This document shows positions 10,886 through 24,040 of a stretch of 64,000 bases of DNA, piece after piece; the first letter of the stretch is position 1, and each line of letters opens with the position of its first letter. Position numbers and translations under genes: made by a program. The notes beneath the pieces are model-generated. The model saw only the letters and a program-made list of their open reading frames with translations. It made no database searches and had not been told where the DNA came from. The stretch is from the NCBI GenBank assembly GCA_022747635.1, contig JAKTNV010000005.1, positions 45,935,013 through 45,999,012 of the forward strand, read 5' to 3'. This stretch comes from Hetaerina americana (lineage: Eukaryota; Arthropoda; Insecta; Odonata; Calopterygidae).

Positions 10886-13040
10886 TGAGTCGATCGCGAG
10901 AGAAATATGGGTTTGCGGAGTGAGGGAAGAGAAACATTGGGGGAATGGGCAATTAGCATTTGGATATAGAAAGCAGAACAGCGGTGTGCGTGATATCCAA
11001 ATGTGGCAAGCGGTCAACACCTCAATTTTGCCCTCTATCAATCATATTCATCCGCAACACACAATTTTTTCGTGTACATGAATAGGTGTAGATATGCAAT
11101 AATACATGGCATTAAGTGAAAAATGTTAAATGCATATACAACTGTTAGGAATGCAGTTCTACTGATCAGCGCTCTTCTTGGATGTTACCAGTGTTCATTT
11201 CGGACATATTGATATAAGTACGTTTTTGCATTTTTTAGAATGATGTGCGAAACCTATAAACTAAATAGAATTCAATCATTTTTGCTTCAGATGATCGCCA
11301 AGTAAACCAATCATTACAATGCAAAAATTGGAAGACAAATTATATAATCTTCATTTTAATTATATCATTGCTGGAGATTTGTTTAATTATAGGTCGTTAT
11401 ATTTGGGAGATTTTTACATTTGTTCTTTTCCTCAATTACACAGTCCAGCCAATTTAGTAATAGTCAGTAATTTTGCTCTTACCTTAAGATTTTTTTTTCG
11501 TCATATTTCTTCTTCTGCATCACTTTCTTACGCATAATTTATTCTCATTTCACATTTCCTAGGACCAAAATTGCATAACACAAGTAATCTTGTATTACAA
11601 TACTTGTAATAATCAAAAAGGGCTGTTGTTTTTAAGATGCCCGTTCATCTCCAGAAATCATTGACCCCAAAAAACGCACTGAACATTTTTACTCCACCGG
11701 AAATTTATTGAAGACTCGGTACGAAGTAAACGTCCCAAGGGTTTGTCCGGGGTAGAACTAAACTAACGCAAAAAAACTTATATCCGGATTGACTAACCTG
11801 GCGGCATATGCAAAGTACATATCCTTAGTGTGACTACCTACTTAAGATTTGACAAAAGGAACTGAACTTAAATGCCAATAAAAGAAGAGTAAAACAATGG
11901 ATTCAGCAGATGTGAGGAAGAATTGAATGAGGTGAGGGGTATCCAGTGAGAGGAAGTCAATTAGCGAGTTGGGAGTTGGGGAGTCGTTATAGAGAAGGCG
12001 TAATTAGTGTTCGCACGCAATTGCGATTTTGAAAAGGGAAAGTTTGCGAATTTCGGCACCTCCGATCGACTTTCAGTTATCCCAGAAATAATGAGGGAGG
12101 ATTGATCATGACGGTGGAAATGAAACACAGAAGAAGTATCGGAGAAAATGGCGGAATTTCGAAATGAATGGAATCCTATTTTAATGGGAAATTTTCCATC
12201 ATACTGTATGGTACCGTATTCAATGAGAGAGGACTATTAACACCCATAAACGTTATCGACTTCACAATTGTTCGTGTAATTACCTCCCATTTTAAATTGA
12301 GAACTGAAAACCGTCAATAACTCGTTTTTGAGTGAACGATTCTTAAATCGATCAAAACAATTCCAATGAACTGAAATTGTGCCGAGTGGACGCGTCAATT
12401 CATACATTCATGATGGCATTCTTTTTTGTCACACCCCTTTGAAAATTAATTAAGGTCTCAGTTTTTACCATGCAGGACGCGCATGTGCCACTAACGTGCA
12501 TGATTATAATGACATATTTTTCTTTAATTAAAGTGACAGTTAATTTGCTCAGTGGGAAATTTAATAAATGCGATAGGAAATTGCCGGTTTTATGAGTATC
12601 GAAAGATTATATATATTATCAACAAACCAAAGCGCTTCTTGTGTATGGTCTAAAAAATGCACTGACCGAATAATAGTTTGTCAATCGTGGCTCTTTGTGC
12701 ACCAGTATTAAGCATCTCTCATTGAAGAAATTAAAATCATAATTACATATATGTAAAATGTTAAACTTGAAAATTTATCAACGCGCTAAATTATACATTC
12801 CAGTAGAGGTGCTTATCTATACGTAAGAGTATATATTTCGACATAAATTTCGGCAGCGATCCAATAAATTAATAACTACATTTCCATATGGGTGCGTACG
12901 ACATTTGGAGCTAATACCATAAATATTTTGCGAATACGGTTTTGTAGGCACATATTTAATTCTTTAGATGACACTCTTCATAAGGGAGAAATTGAATAGA
13001 ATGGTTTCAGGCGTCACTTTGTGGAAGCGATTTATTTTGG
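10886..13040. other. AT-rich non-coding stretch, one YY1/Pho-like site
   Basis: AT-rich DNA without a supported gene. The only motif I note is AAAATGGCGG at 12145-12154, a YY1/Pleiohomeotic-like core. It is not in an island and could be chance. Confidence 0.5.
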
Positions 13041-13190
13041 AAAAGAAATAAATACTTAGTTATTCCACATATATTTTATTAAACACGACCCAAGTTTCGA
13101 CTTACAAATCCTGATGATGACTTTAAAAGTCGAAACCTAGGTCGTGTTTTATAAAATATATGTGGAATAACTAAGAATTTATTTTCTTTT
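13041..13190 (+). mobile_element. Foldback palindrome with hammerhead-like core (Penelope-type terminal repeat)
   Basis: Arms of about 63 bp (13041-13103 and 13127-13190) are near-perfect inverted repeats running from AAAAGAAATAAAT to AAGTTTCGACTT and back. They are separated by about 23 bases. Across the loop the plus strand reads CTGATGA (13111-13117), an extra T, a hairpin GACTT-TAA-AAGTC, GAAAC (13132-13136), CTAG, then GTC (13141-13143). That is the layout of a minimal type I hammerhead: CUGANGA box, helix II, GAAA box, two-base helix III with a four-base loop, then the cleavage triplet. Penelope-like retroelements are known to carry such motifs. Departures are the extra base before helix II and weak local pairing for helix I. 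Activity is uncertain. The inverted repeat itself is certain. Confidence 0.7.
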
Positions 13191-13600
13191 CCGGGAGAAA
13201 TTGAGTGAGAAGAAAGCAAGAGTATTCTAAGAAGGATATTTGAAACTAGTCTTTGAGATTAAATGCCATGTTTGCCATACTAGTGCATTGTTAATAATTT
13301 CTACCGAATATCATAGCAAAATTTATTGATTTAATGTGAATACAAATTATGGTAAATAAAGAAAAAAGTATCGTTATCATTTCCTCTTTTGTTTCCAGTG
13401 TAAAACCAGGTATGTGTGTAATAATAAGTCATTACACATTTCACTGTGCCATCCGATCTTATCTCTAACTCGATAATGTAAATATATACTCTAAAGAAGG
13501 CTAAATATTTAATTCAATTTGAAATATGTATTGCAATAGTTACTAAATGATGTTAGCCTTTTATTTCATTATAGAAATAATTCCACGTGCTGGTTGGTTA
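13191..13600. other. AT-rich non-coding stretch, nothing recognised
   Basis: AT-rich sequence. A minor 8-bp inverted repeat (TGTGTAAT/ATTACACA near 13415-13440) is too short to interpret. Confidence 0.55.
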
Positions 13601-13641
13601 ACGCCATGTGACACGATCACAAGGATCGTATCACATGGCGT
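13601..13641. repeat. 18-bp-arm hairpin
   Basis: ACGCCATGTGACACGATC (13601-13618) and GATCGTATCACATGGCGT (13624-13641) are inverted repeats matching at 17 of 18 positions, with a 5-base loop ACAAG. It is GC-richer than its surroundings and no open frame spans it. It could be a MITE remnant, a structured RNA or a protein-binding palindrome. The sequence alone does not decide. Confidence 0.85.
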
Positions 13642-14040
13642 CATTCTAAAGCACAGAGAAATAGGGAGGTAATCTAATAATTATATTTAAAATTATTTAA
13701 AAGTAAGCAGCGTTTTTTCACAAAAGAAATTAAAAAAAGATCATAATGAATGAACTGACGTAATACTAATTCTTCTTTTGAAAATTATTTTTACAAAAGT
13801 GCTTGCTTCTATTTAACGATATGAATAGTTGGATATGTTCAACGTTTTATCATCCATTGCTGGAAATATCTAACCATTACGGTACGTGGCGTTACGGTAT
13901 TGCCCCGCATTATGAGAAATACAAAATATATAAGGAGGACAAGCTTACATGTACACCATATATTACACTACGGAATTTTACGAATATTCGCAGTGATCAG
14001 CGTTCAGTAATCCATCAAGCAACTGCAAGGTATGATCCCA
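13642..14040. other. AT-rich stretch with an unrecognised open frame
   Basis: The plus-strand frame 13803-14066 (87 codons) is open through the AT-rich part and runs into the GC-richer patch. It shows no domain or motif, and I do not call it a gene. Confidence 0.45.
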
Positions 14041-14425
14041 AGCTGGTACGCATCCGGGAGAGTTGAGCGCGCGGGCACGTGGCCGCCACTTTATGTCCGA
14101 CGAACCAAACGCCACTGTCATTCCTCCCCGCATATTGGTCCACCGGGCCTCTTATGCGGCTGAGAGCATCAGAACATCTCCCAACGTCGACCTCTCCATC
14201 TTCCCCACCATTACGTACACAATACGACCCTGGTGAAGCTAGTACCCCTTAGCGAGAGGGGACGGGTGACCGTAAAACCCTTTTCCCGATTCAACGCTGT
14301 GATCCTCTAAAGGGTCTCGTGTGGTAATCACGTGGCTCCACTCGACGGAGTTACTTTTCCCTCTGCACCTCCGTAAAACCCGAACCTGAGGGGGTGTGGG
14401 TTTGACATTAGATGGGTGAGTGAAA
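14041..14425. other. Moderately GC-rich patch
   Basis: GC- and CpG-richer than its flanks, opening with GCGCGCGGGCACGTGGCCGC. There is no purine/pyrimidine extreme and no recognisable product. It may be a weak regulatory island. Confidence 0.35.
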
Positions 14426-16820
14426 GACTACGGGGTGGCTTGGTGTTTTATTAAGATGGGGACAGGGAGAAAGGGGGGGGGATGTTTTGACGAAGGAATG
14501 AAATAGTGTCACAAGAGTGGTGGTGTGATTTGATGGGAAAATCCTTTGTTTATTAAGCCGAAAATATTTTCCCACTACTCACCACCCCTAACTACAAGGT
14601 TAGTCCCAGACTTGTTTAGTGATTTTCCAGGATAGTTCTTCGGTATAAGAAGAATGGTCCGGGGAGAATGCATTGTACTATGTTTTTCAATTCATTTCCT
14701 GAAGGTTAACGAAATACCTTCTATTATTCTAATGGTAGAAATATCACTTTTACTCGTATTTGAAGCATAATGATTATTGAAATGTAACGTGTAACGTGGT
14801 CATTTGTAAGGAGAAGGAAGGAAATGTTTCGAATTTAAATATTTGTCCATCCAAAACCTACCTTAAACGATACACTAATTAACAATAATAATAAGGGGTA
14901 AATTATGAAATATCTTCCGTTCGTACCTTATAGCAAAAATATGTGGTTATTGGAGATATCCCATAAAACTTCGTGTCTAAATAAAGTACAATCTGTTATG
15001 CCATCGTACAGATTCTCACAATAAAGGGGTAAATTATAAAAGGCACAAAGTGACAATGGAAAATATCTGGATTGAAGAACCTTTAAGCTTCATTTTTCTA
15101 CACTAGTGAAAATAACTATCAAGTACTAACTTCCGCGGATAACTGTTTAGATGCTGACTAATGGCTCCCCATTTCTAATCAGGTTGAAACACCTAGGAAC
15201 TCCAACCTAAACCTATGCCACATCGTATACCCCGATACAGATTTTCTTGGAGAACCGAAATGAGAATTACTAAAAAGAGAAGCAAGAATATCTCTAATAT
15301 CTTTAAACGTTACATTTTCAAATGGTGTGAATATAATGTAGGGAGGACTCTTCTTTCATCTATCGAAACAATTATCGCTTCATGATTGGTTAAATTTAAG
15401 AATCTACAATGACAAAGCCAAAAAAACCATTACTTACGGGTAACCATCACAAGTCACCTGATGGGAAATTTTGATGCAATCGACGGAAATGTAAGAAAGT
15501 CCCTACATAAAATTTATTTTAAAGGTAATTTTATGATATTATAATTACACGAGCGTTTGAAAATTGATATAAGGTGCATAATAATCTAAAGATAAATGCA
15601 ACCGGAATGAAGTATTCAGAGGAAATAACCCTACCTTATCACTTTACCAGAGAAGTAATGGAAATCATAGGCCCTTAGATTAGGCTCCTGTTTTTTTACG
15701 GCTACATCGACTGCAGGTTTCTGACGCAATTAGAAATCACCAATGACAACTTTTCAACGGCGAACTTCAAAGATAGAAAGCTCTCAAAATGGCGTGAGAA
15801 AAAATAATGGCACCAAACAACCTATTTTTCTTTGTCCCAAGCAAAATCAATACAAACAACTCGGAAAAGCATTCTCCGATATGGGTGCACGTGAGTCCAT
15901 TAAAATGTTTCGCATCAAAGAGGAAGGAGGAAGTACGGGCAGACGGCTGAAATGGGCAAAGGGTGATTTTTAATGGCCCAACTAAAGGGGAATCCGATGG
16001 AGTGGGTGAGGCTTACTGAGGTCGAGGATGGGGGAAGAGATGTTTAAGTGCATTGGGGATTTAAAGGGTTGATGTGCCTATGGAGAAGCTGCGAGGCATT
16101 GAAGATTGGGGGAGCAAGTCGAGAGGGGTTCGCTGCCGCCAAAGAAAACCAGCAAATGCTGCAGGTAAAAAAATATATAATGGAGCTCATTACTTTAGGT
16201 ATCACTACCTATTTTATGATAAACACCACCGACTTTTGCAGTGGTAAATTTTACTCGGAGGATTTTGGCGTTCAATGAGAATACTAATCCTATTTTTTAA
16301 AAGAGTTAATTATGAAATCCGTGCATAAAAGTAGGGACAGGATATAACAATGGCTTTGGTTCTTCAAGCTGTGAACGTTTATTAAATAAATCTATGAACT
16401 CAGAAATGTCAGCGCATGTATAATTATAAAGGCAAAAGGCCATACGTAAAGTTGGTGAAAAAATATGACTCAATGAACTACAAAAATAATTTTAAGCATC
16501 CCAAATATTAAATTCCTCATTCATTATAGTGAACTTTTCTCTGGGTCTCCACCCATACAAAAGAAATACTGCAGAGTAGCTTACTAAACAAGATTTAAAC
16601 CGGTGGAGATCCATCTCAAGTACTCGCAGGGAGCGCACCAGAGCTTTCTTCTATGTTAATTCAATGGTAGCAATGCTTGCAATTGCATGCATGCATTGCA
16701 TATGCTTAACACTGGTAACATTACTAACTTAGTTATTCTCATTCAATTCTCTAGCAACTACATACTGGATACATCGGCAGCATTGTTGCGTTGAAGCGAC
16801 GGAGTTAGTTAATGGTAAGA
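14426..16820. other. AT-rich non-coding stretch with short repeated blocks
   Basis: A poly-G run lies near 14468. The block AAGGGGTAAATTAT occurs at about 14892 and again at about 15025, and CATCGTACAGATT near 15003 has a weak partner near 15222. Short frames at 15743-15973 and 16048-16278 (plus) are not recognisable. An overlapping TGCATGCA palindrome lies near 16685. Confidence 0.45.
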
Positions 16821-17130
16821 GGGAATGGCTGAAGTGTCGGCCTCCCAAAAGATTGGGTTTCATTTTCAGGCACGTGCTCCGTTATGGAGTGTCATACTTG
16901 AGCGCACGCCCCAGTCAGTTCGTTTCACCCCCCTGATACTCAGCCCTCTTCAACACTACCCCTCGCCCTCGGCACAAAAACACCGGAGTAGCATACACTG
17001 CACACGATATCCCCATATCCCTCCCCACAACTCCAACGTAAACACACCGCTTCGTTCCCACGAGTTTCTAACGTGGCCAACAAAGAGGATGGGTGGGAAG
17101 AGTAAAGAACGTGGAATATAAGAACATATA
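16821..17130. other. Moderately GC-rich, C-biased patch
   Basis: C-rich on the plus strand from about 16860 to 17060, with overlapping frames on both strands (plus 16825-17121, minus 16940-17134 and 16956-17165). None resembles a known protein. Confidence 0.35.
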
Positions 17131-17673
17131 CCATGGACAGCCAAGATCAGCATACAATCAGCCAAGATTTAATTGACATATTTCCCATTCTACTTTTCAC
17201 AGTGTGACTAAACGTGACGTCTTCCCATGAAGGAACTGTGAAAGAAAAGGTAACGAAGATCTCAAATGGTCAGTCCCAAAATCCAGACCATCCCAATAAT
17301 TGCCTGAATCAATTACATATTTATTCAAATGCACAAAGGAATATCTAAAGCGGAGGTTTTTAAAAATTGAATTGGCAGAAAAAAGATTTATAGCCAAATC
17401 TGGAGGTCATGCTCGTCGTTCAAAAATGGTGTGCGAGTTAAGCATAGCTGTGATGCTAGTTCAACGACTTGCTCTAAATTTTACGCTTGCTATTTTCGTA
17501 TCTTTCAATTTCCTTTCGTTTTATTCTCCTTAACATCAAATTCAATTCAGTTCTAATAATGTACCCCAATTATGTTCCGGATCGTCATTAGGCCTGCTTA
17601 AAAAATTAGTAACATTCTCTTTACAATAGGGTGAACACTTCTGAGATATATATGCATGTATATAAATAATATA

Positions 17674-17679
<6 letters not shown>
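17131..17679. other. AT-rich non-coding stretch, nothing recognised
   Basis: No supported gene or repeat before the TA array that follows. Confidence 0.55.

Positions 17680-17714
<35 letters not shown>
17680..17714. repeat. (TA)n microsatellite
   Basis: About 35 bp of uninterrupted AT repeat inside a longer A/T-only stretch (17645-17735). Confidence 0.95.
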
Positions 17715-17717
<3 letters not shown>

Positions 17718-18345
17718 TATATAATATAATAAATTGGACAGCAACAAACAATATAGAAACATATAAAAAGATCACTTACACGTAATCTTTAGTGTTATTT
17801 TCTCCTCGGCCCAAAATTTCGAAGAAGCACAGTAATTAAAGGCATAAAAATGTTAAAATCACGACATGGGAAGAGGATTTTTTGTCTTTGAAGCTCATGC
17901 ATAATAAAATAAAAATCATTTTAAATAGGAAAATACGCAGCATACTCGTATAAGCATTGCAAGCGCTTCAATATAGCATTTCCGAAGTTGTAACTATATT
18001 CCAGAGTTTTTGTACGAGGTATCATAATATTATTAAATATTTCTCCGTTCAAATAGGCTGATATCTCTCAGTCAAAACGGAATTCTCGCCAAAATAATAG
18101 ATAAGCCGAGAAGAACCGCTCGTTCAATTCCCAGACACGATATTAATTTCTTTTATTTCGCCGCGAACAATCACCTCGTGCATGTCCCACGGCAATATTG
18201 AATTGGGACCCCATAATTTCTTCAAATTCCATCCAACAATGTGGAAAGGAAATTCAATTAAATTGCGCATAAATGATACCTACACGGGAGGAGTTTGAAG
18301 ACTCCTATTGATTGTTTTTAATGGATTCGAATTGGCACGTATGCA
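17715..18345. other. AT-rich non-coding stretch, nothing recognised
   Basis: No supported gene, repeat or structured element. Confidence 0.55.
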
Positions 18346-18970
18346 ATGCAGTACAGCCGCGAACTACGCCTACGTCATCCCCGGATTCCACCTCCGGCCA
18401 CCTCCGCCCTCGCCCCAGCTTTCTTCCGAGAGCATTTCATGACCTCGAGGGGGGGAACTCTCTCTATCTCTCTCACTCGGTTCCCCCCACCCCACCCGAA
18501 GTTTATTCCACTCTTCCGCCCATCATCCCTCTACAGCCACACACACACACACACTCACGCACACTCCCACCCTTCCTACCCAACTCCAATGGGGTCTGAT
18601 GAGGCCGTAGTACCTCCCACCTTGCCCCTCATTTGGGCGGACGGCTGCATTTTTGAGGAAATCGCGAGACCTTTCCATGTTCTATCACGGATGGAAGTCC
18701 GTGTCACGATCCCCGGTCGTGACATCCCGAGGCGAGCGTGCGTTAACCGTGGTAGCAGCCGTAGATCCCTTGCTCTCGAACTTTAGAAGGGCATGCGGAG
18801 GGAAGGGGAGGGGCAGTCGGCGGCAGGGGGGTGCAGGGGGGAGACTGGGGGGTAGGTTGGGGAGGATTCGGTGGGCGTGGTGGGAGAGAAGTCTGATAGG
18901 CGTGAAGAATCGGGAGACAGCCAAGGGGTGTGTGGGGATGACAGCCGACCAGTTGCCGACGTAGGACGGT
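18346..18970. promoter_or_regulatory. GC-rich island, pyrimidine-to-purine switch
   Basis: The plus strand is C/T-rich from about 18360 to 18590, including a (CA)n run near 18540-18555. It is mixed and CpG-bearing from 18600 to 18780, then G-rich from about 18785 to 18930. Several frames are open on both strands (plus 18312-18599, 18346-18786, 18653-18964; minus 18685-18924, 18743-18982), all low-complexity. The strand switch within one island is the notable feature. Function is unknown and regulatory DNA is an inference. Confidence 0.45.
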
Positions 18971-21580
18971 AGGTACGCGCATAGGTACCTACTATGTTCT
19001 TTAGTTTTATTTATGACCCTCGTGGACCTGCATTCCCTACCAACGTCGGACGATTATGACTGTAAACAAACTTGGGATTTATTTCCTCACTTCTAGAGAT
19101 GACTTTCCAATCATTACCCCGCAAGCAGGCTGGAAGGATTTAAACGCAAGGTTCGACTCGTTCCATGACGCGTATTGTGGTGCAATGTTTTGAGTTCAAC
19201 GGGTTAAGAATTTAATTGACGTTTAGTCACTGTCAATTGAATGTTTTTGATTTGACATGCCTTTTGATTAAAATTAGAAAATGCGAGAAATTAATTTTCA
19301 CTCGTCCTTTTCAATTAAGTGAGAATGCATGCCACGTTCCCAGAAATTTACTTGATTGAATGGAAATCGTGCGAAATTTGAAAATGATACACATGTAACA
19401 TTTCAACCAGACTAAAGGAACTACCAAAACGAGGTGAGTCATATTTAATTGCACATAAAATCATTACGTATAACGTATATTTATAGAAATGGCAAGCTTA
19501 ATGGTTCATGCTGTTTCGGCTATAGGATTCAGGTTGGATTAGTTACGAGTGGCTATAATCTAACTCACAATAAATTGATTCTAAAAATGAACAAAAGGCA
19601 GAGAAAATCCATCCGGTTCGTGAAAAATTGCAACGAAGAGCTTAGGCGCCACGAAAAGACTACGAAGTCTGGGGTAGAGACTTCTCGAGACCCGTAAGTA
19701 GAGACTCCATGCTGCATCAAACTAAGCACAAAAGTAAATATCGTAGATTCAACTTATGAAATTGAGAGTATAATTCAAGTCCCACATTGCACTAACAAAA
19801 AATGCGAAAAAATAGACACATACCTGCACTTACTGAGGGATAAATTCAAGTACTTATATTCATTTTTCCTAATCCCTATAAAGTTTTTCTTTACCTCTTT
19901 CCCATTGTTCCCTTTTTTCGCAAGTGAGATCTTAACATTTCATTCCAAATAATCATTGTGTCAAATTGAGGAAATACTAATGCAAATTTTAATAGTCAAA
20001 CCCTAATTAGGAAACTGCAAATGCCATAAAGGAATAAAATAATATAATCTGTCATGCGCCAAACGCGTGGGGTTTTAAAAATATCTTTACCTTCCAGGAA
20101 AACTACGAACACTCCACTAAACATGTCGAAGACTTTTTTCTTTTCTTTCTTTTCAAGTTTCGGCCAATAAAAATGCTCAATTAGATACAATAGTAATTAA
20201 GTATCTACCCTACCACATTAAGCAGTGAGAAATATATCAGCCTTACTGCAGGCTGAAAGAAATTGAAAAGGATGACGTGGTTAATGATATGTACGTTTTT
20301 CCTTTTGTAGAGATGCGGAAATGGCCACAGATAATTTTATGGTATGAGATGTATAAGTATGAGCAATGGATATAAAAGCAGACTTAATTATCGAGTAGGA
20401 GGAGAAATGAAATTTTCAAAGATAAAAAATAAATATTTTTAAGATCATTGAAAAGTTTTTTTAGAAATTAGAACTGAGAAAAAGCTTTTTGACTCAGAGA
20501 AAATGGCATAGAGTTATTACCTTAATAAAAGCAAAAATTAAATAAAGATTACAAACTATGCTAGAAAAGCAGAAGGCAACGTCCGTGGAATGAAAATTTA
20601 GATGGGGTGAAGGAGATTTGTTATTAAGAAGTCAATTACAACAAGAACATTATATTATAATTCATCATTATTAATTGTAACAACTTATAATTATTTCATT
20701 TAGAAATAAATATGACCAAATATTTTTTACTCTTTGCTGTACAAATAGCAGTGTATCCTAGTTATAACATATCGCTCATTCGCTTGTGAAACAATCGGCT
20801 GGAAAAAGTTCTGGTAAACGTAGTTCTTTTAATCAGGCATGCTAATGCATTAAAATAGGGCACCCCAGAAGCCTTTTTTATTCCCATTTTATGAATTTAA
20901 AAAAATATTATCATATTAATAAAATAATCAAGTCTAAGAAGGGAAATATGGGGCTAAAGAGAAAAAAGATCGGAAACAATAATTTGTAAAGCGTACAGAA
21001 TGTTTTTTTTTGCTTTCTTTTGATTTTTTCATGATTTATACCAATCAAATGTGCTTTGAAAAATTCACAGAACAGGCGAAGATGCCTGGACAGCATCTTT
21101 TAACGGAGTCATCCGGCAATGTGCATCAAAATGCAGAAATCTTGGTCAAGGTAAATCATTCGAACTCTTTGAAATGTCTGCATTTTTTGAAAAATTGATA
21201 TCTTCAGCGTAAGGTAAGCAGCAATCAACTTTAGAGTTGAAACAGATGAACCGCGAATATTATGATTCAACACCCCAAAGCATAAGACGTGTGCACCTGA
21301 AATTCAAAACTGTCTGATATACGAAAGAGTCATTTATAATTTATTCCCGTCTTTGCGATTTATTTAGGTATTCATTCCCTCATGAAGCCGCATGCAAACA
21401 ATATGTAATTACGATACAAACTTTCTAAATATAAGAGGGTGGAACTATGTTTATGTGCTACCGCTTTATCCTGGAACATTAATTTCCACAAGTTATGAGA
21501 GCTCGTATTTAGGTCTGCAAAGCACTATAATTCGATCGTAAAAGTGCAACACATGTTATCGACAGGAGCTACCACTACTT
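18971..21580. other. AT-rich non-coding stretch, nothing recognised
   Basis: AT-rich throughout. Frames at 19449-19697, 21010-21198 (plus) and 19996-20190, 20911-21096 (minus) are short, Lys/Ile/Phe-rich and unrecognisable. Confidence 0.55.
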
Positions 21581-22515
21581 TCCTTTGCTTAACCACCCAC
21601 CAGGTTGGAATTCCAGATGCCGCCTGTGGAAAAGAGTTGAAAAAAAACTCGAAATCTATGGAAATTGCTCGATATCATTCCCCCACTTTTCTCTGACTTC
21701 GGAAACGATCGAATGGCATGGGAAGGTGAGATCTCAACTCTTCCGGGACCTTGGCAGTGCCGTCGGACAAAAATTAGGGGCACGGCACCGCCGCGTATAA
21801 TTTTCCTTTCCCTATCAGAATGACGATATCTCCGATTTTGCCGAAATTATGGAATGATACAGTTTTCTGACGAATCCTTGGATCGCCGCCCGCCCGCTTT
21901 TTGGGACAAACGGCGATTTTCGTGTCCAGCCGCGGGCCTTTCCATCCTTCCCTGGGAGTGCGGGTATCATGCTATACCTAGTTAGCCTCGTGTGCGTCTG
22001 TGTGTGCACGCAAGGCCCTCACTGGTCGGGGGCTGGTTGTTAAAGGGACCAATCAAGCCTTTAATCGGAGGAGTGGGATTTTTTTAATGTTATTTTTGTT
22101 TATTTTTTAACGAGCCGCTCTTTGGAGAGTGGAGGGATGCAAAGGCGCTTGATGGAGAAGGCGGGAACCTTGGTTGAAAAGGCACGGGAATAAGCGAGGG
22201 AGGGAGTTAGGTTCTGTAGTCAAAATTGGAACCGGGAGATGGGAGGAGTCGTAATATCCGCGAGGGAATGACGCGATTGGTGGGCATCAGTCGAGCAGGT
22301 GTAAAGGGCGGATGAAGTAGATGATTGGGAGGATTGGAGAGAGAGGAAGAGTGAGAGAGAGAGAGAGGGAGGAGGAAAGAGAGAAGAGAGAGAGTGGAAG
22401 AGTAAGATAGTCCGTAATTAGGGGTATAGAAGGCCGAGAGGGGAATTTCAGGAAGGACAGAGTGGGAGATAAATTAAATTGTTTCCGCGAGGAGGAGAGG
22501 GAGGAGCATAAAATG
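21581..22515. other. GC-rich patch followed by a purine-rich GA tract
   Basis: From 21581 to 22060 the sequence is moderately GC-rich with CpG. From about 22120, and strongly from 22300 to 22510, the plus strand is nearly all A/G with many GAGA repeats. GA-rich tracts of this kind can bind GAGA-type factors or form triplex DNA (general knowledge; use here is inference). The minus frame 22287-22520 is Ser/Leu/Pro low-complexity. Confidence 0.45.
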
Positions 22516-24040
22516 GTCAAATGGAGTTAAGTGTGTGAAACCGATTGAACTAGTGGAATGATCAAGGCAGATCGTGGAGACTCTTCTGTAAGACCTACCA
22601 ACCCTCTCCTGAGCGTTCAAGCCTGGACAGTGGCCCATTCCATTGCATAAGTAAATGAAATTTCTCCCCAGTGTTTCTGAGAAATAGGTTTTCATAAACG
22701 AGTTGGCATTAAACTCTCTGAACCTAATTTGAAGAAAGTCTTCCTTGTACTGTATTCTAAAATAAACGTTAAAAAATACCGCTAGTGAGGTAAGTACAGC
22801 TCCGTTGGAATATAATTTTAGTTTCGACGCCAATCCTTAAGTCAGATGATCTTGTGGAGTTCAAGTTCTTTAAAAATAATGATATTCTATTCGATTGGCA
22901 AATTTCAGATATGATCATTCACAAGAGAAAGACTTCCTTCATTTCTTAAATGAATTTCATATATCTGTCAGGGAATTAAATAGCACAAATGGGCGAATAT
23001 CAATTGGAATAACCTGAAGTTTCAACTATTATGGTAAAAGGTATCATGACTAACGTTAAAGTTTTACATTTGGATTTACTTTTCAAATGGGAAATTATAT
23101 GACAAAATAATCACGCAACTTTAACAGTAGGCTCTTAAAATTTTCAAATTCCGGAGAAAATCGTTTGCAATAAATGATATTTTTAGTTGCATAGAAATTT
23201 ATAAAATTTTATAAGTTATGATAAACGCCGGATTATTTGCCATCACTTTCGTCTATTTGGGAGTATATGTTACGATTAAAAATATCAAACAAAATACGTA
23301 CCTAATTTTGGCGGAATCATGCAAACATGAAATGCTCAAGAGAAATTTTCGTGTAAACATGAAATGCTTAGAGTGTAGAGTTTACTAACCTTGCGTCCAA
23401 GAAATTCCTTTGTTTAGAGAGAAAACTTGTGACTGTTGCATACAAAAAGACTTAAGATACAAAGGTAAAACTACTGAGAAGGATATTTGCATATGTTTTA
23501 CAAATGTTTTCCACACGATAAAAAATACTCAAGCACCACGGAAATGAAACTTTTTTTTCTTATTCTCATTTTTGCCGTTATTATTACTTGGTTTTCTGAA
23601 ATATGTATATATCTTTTAAGGATATCCCTAACATAGGAGAGAAATGCACTGTTTAAGTTTGAAATTTAACAATTGACGTGATGTCAGGATATTACGTTAA
23701 TTTTCAAAAAAATTATTGACAGGTGCCAAACAGACTAGAATAGGCATAATAGTTCCAGGTTTAACTTTGTGGAATTCCTTCATTATGAGGGTAAAAAGAA
23801 ACTTAACATATGGTGGAAATGTAAAGTTTCTTTTCATCCTTATATGAATAGAATAGGTCTGGTACTGGCATTAATTTGGGAACTGCCAAATTCCGAATAT
23901 CCCAACGACCTTGTAAGTAATATTTTCTTCTACGAGTAATTGTACCGATCATAGACGAGTTAACGATTTACGGAAGCATGAAAATCACTGTGTCTGACTT
24001 TTGCTTCAGTTAATTTTTAGCGTTCCCTTTGTGCTACGAC
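22516..24040. other. AT-rich stretch, unrecognised minus-strand frame
   Basis: The minus frame 22474-22833 (119 codons) has a more mixed amino-acid composition than most open frames here, with Cys, His and Gly around its middle. I recognise no family and there is no splice or start context that I trust. The rest is AT-rich and featureless. Confidence 0.4.

Noticed and set aside
10229..11081. Overlapping frames of 270-281 codons on both strands as possible genes
   Set aside because: Several phases on both strands are open at once in CpG-rich DNA. Translations are Arg/Pro/Gly/Ser-rich without domains.
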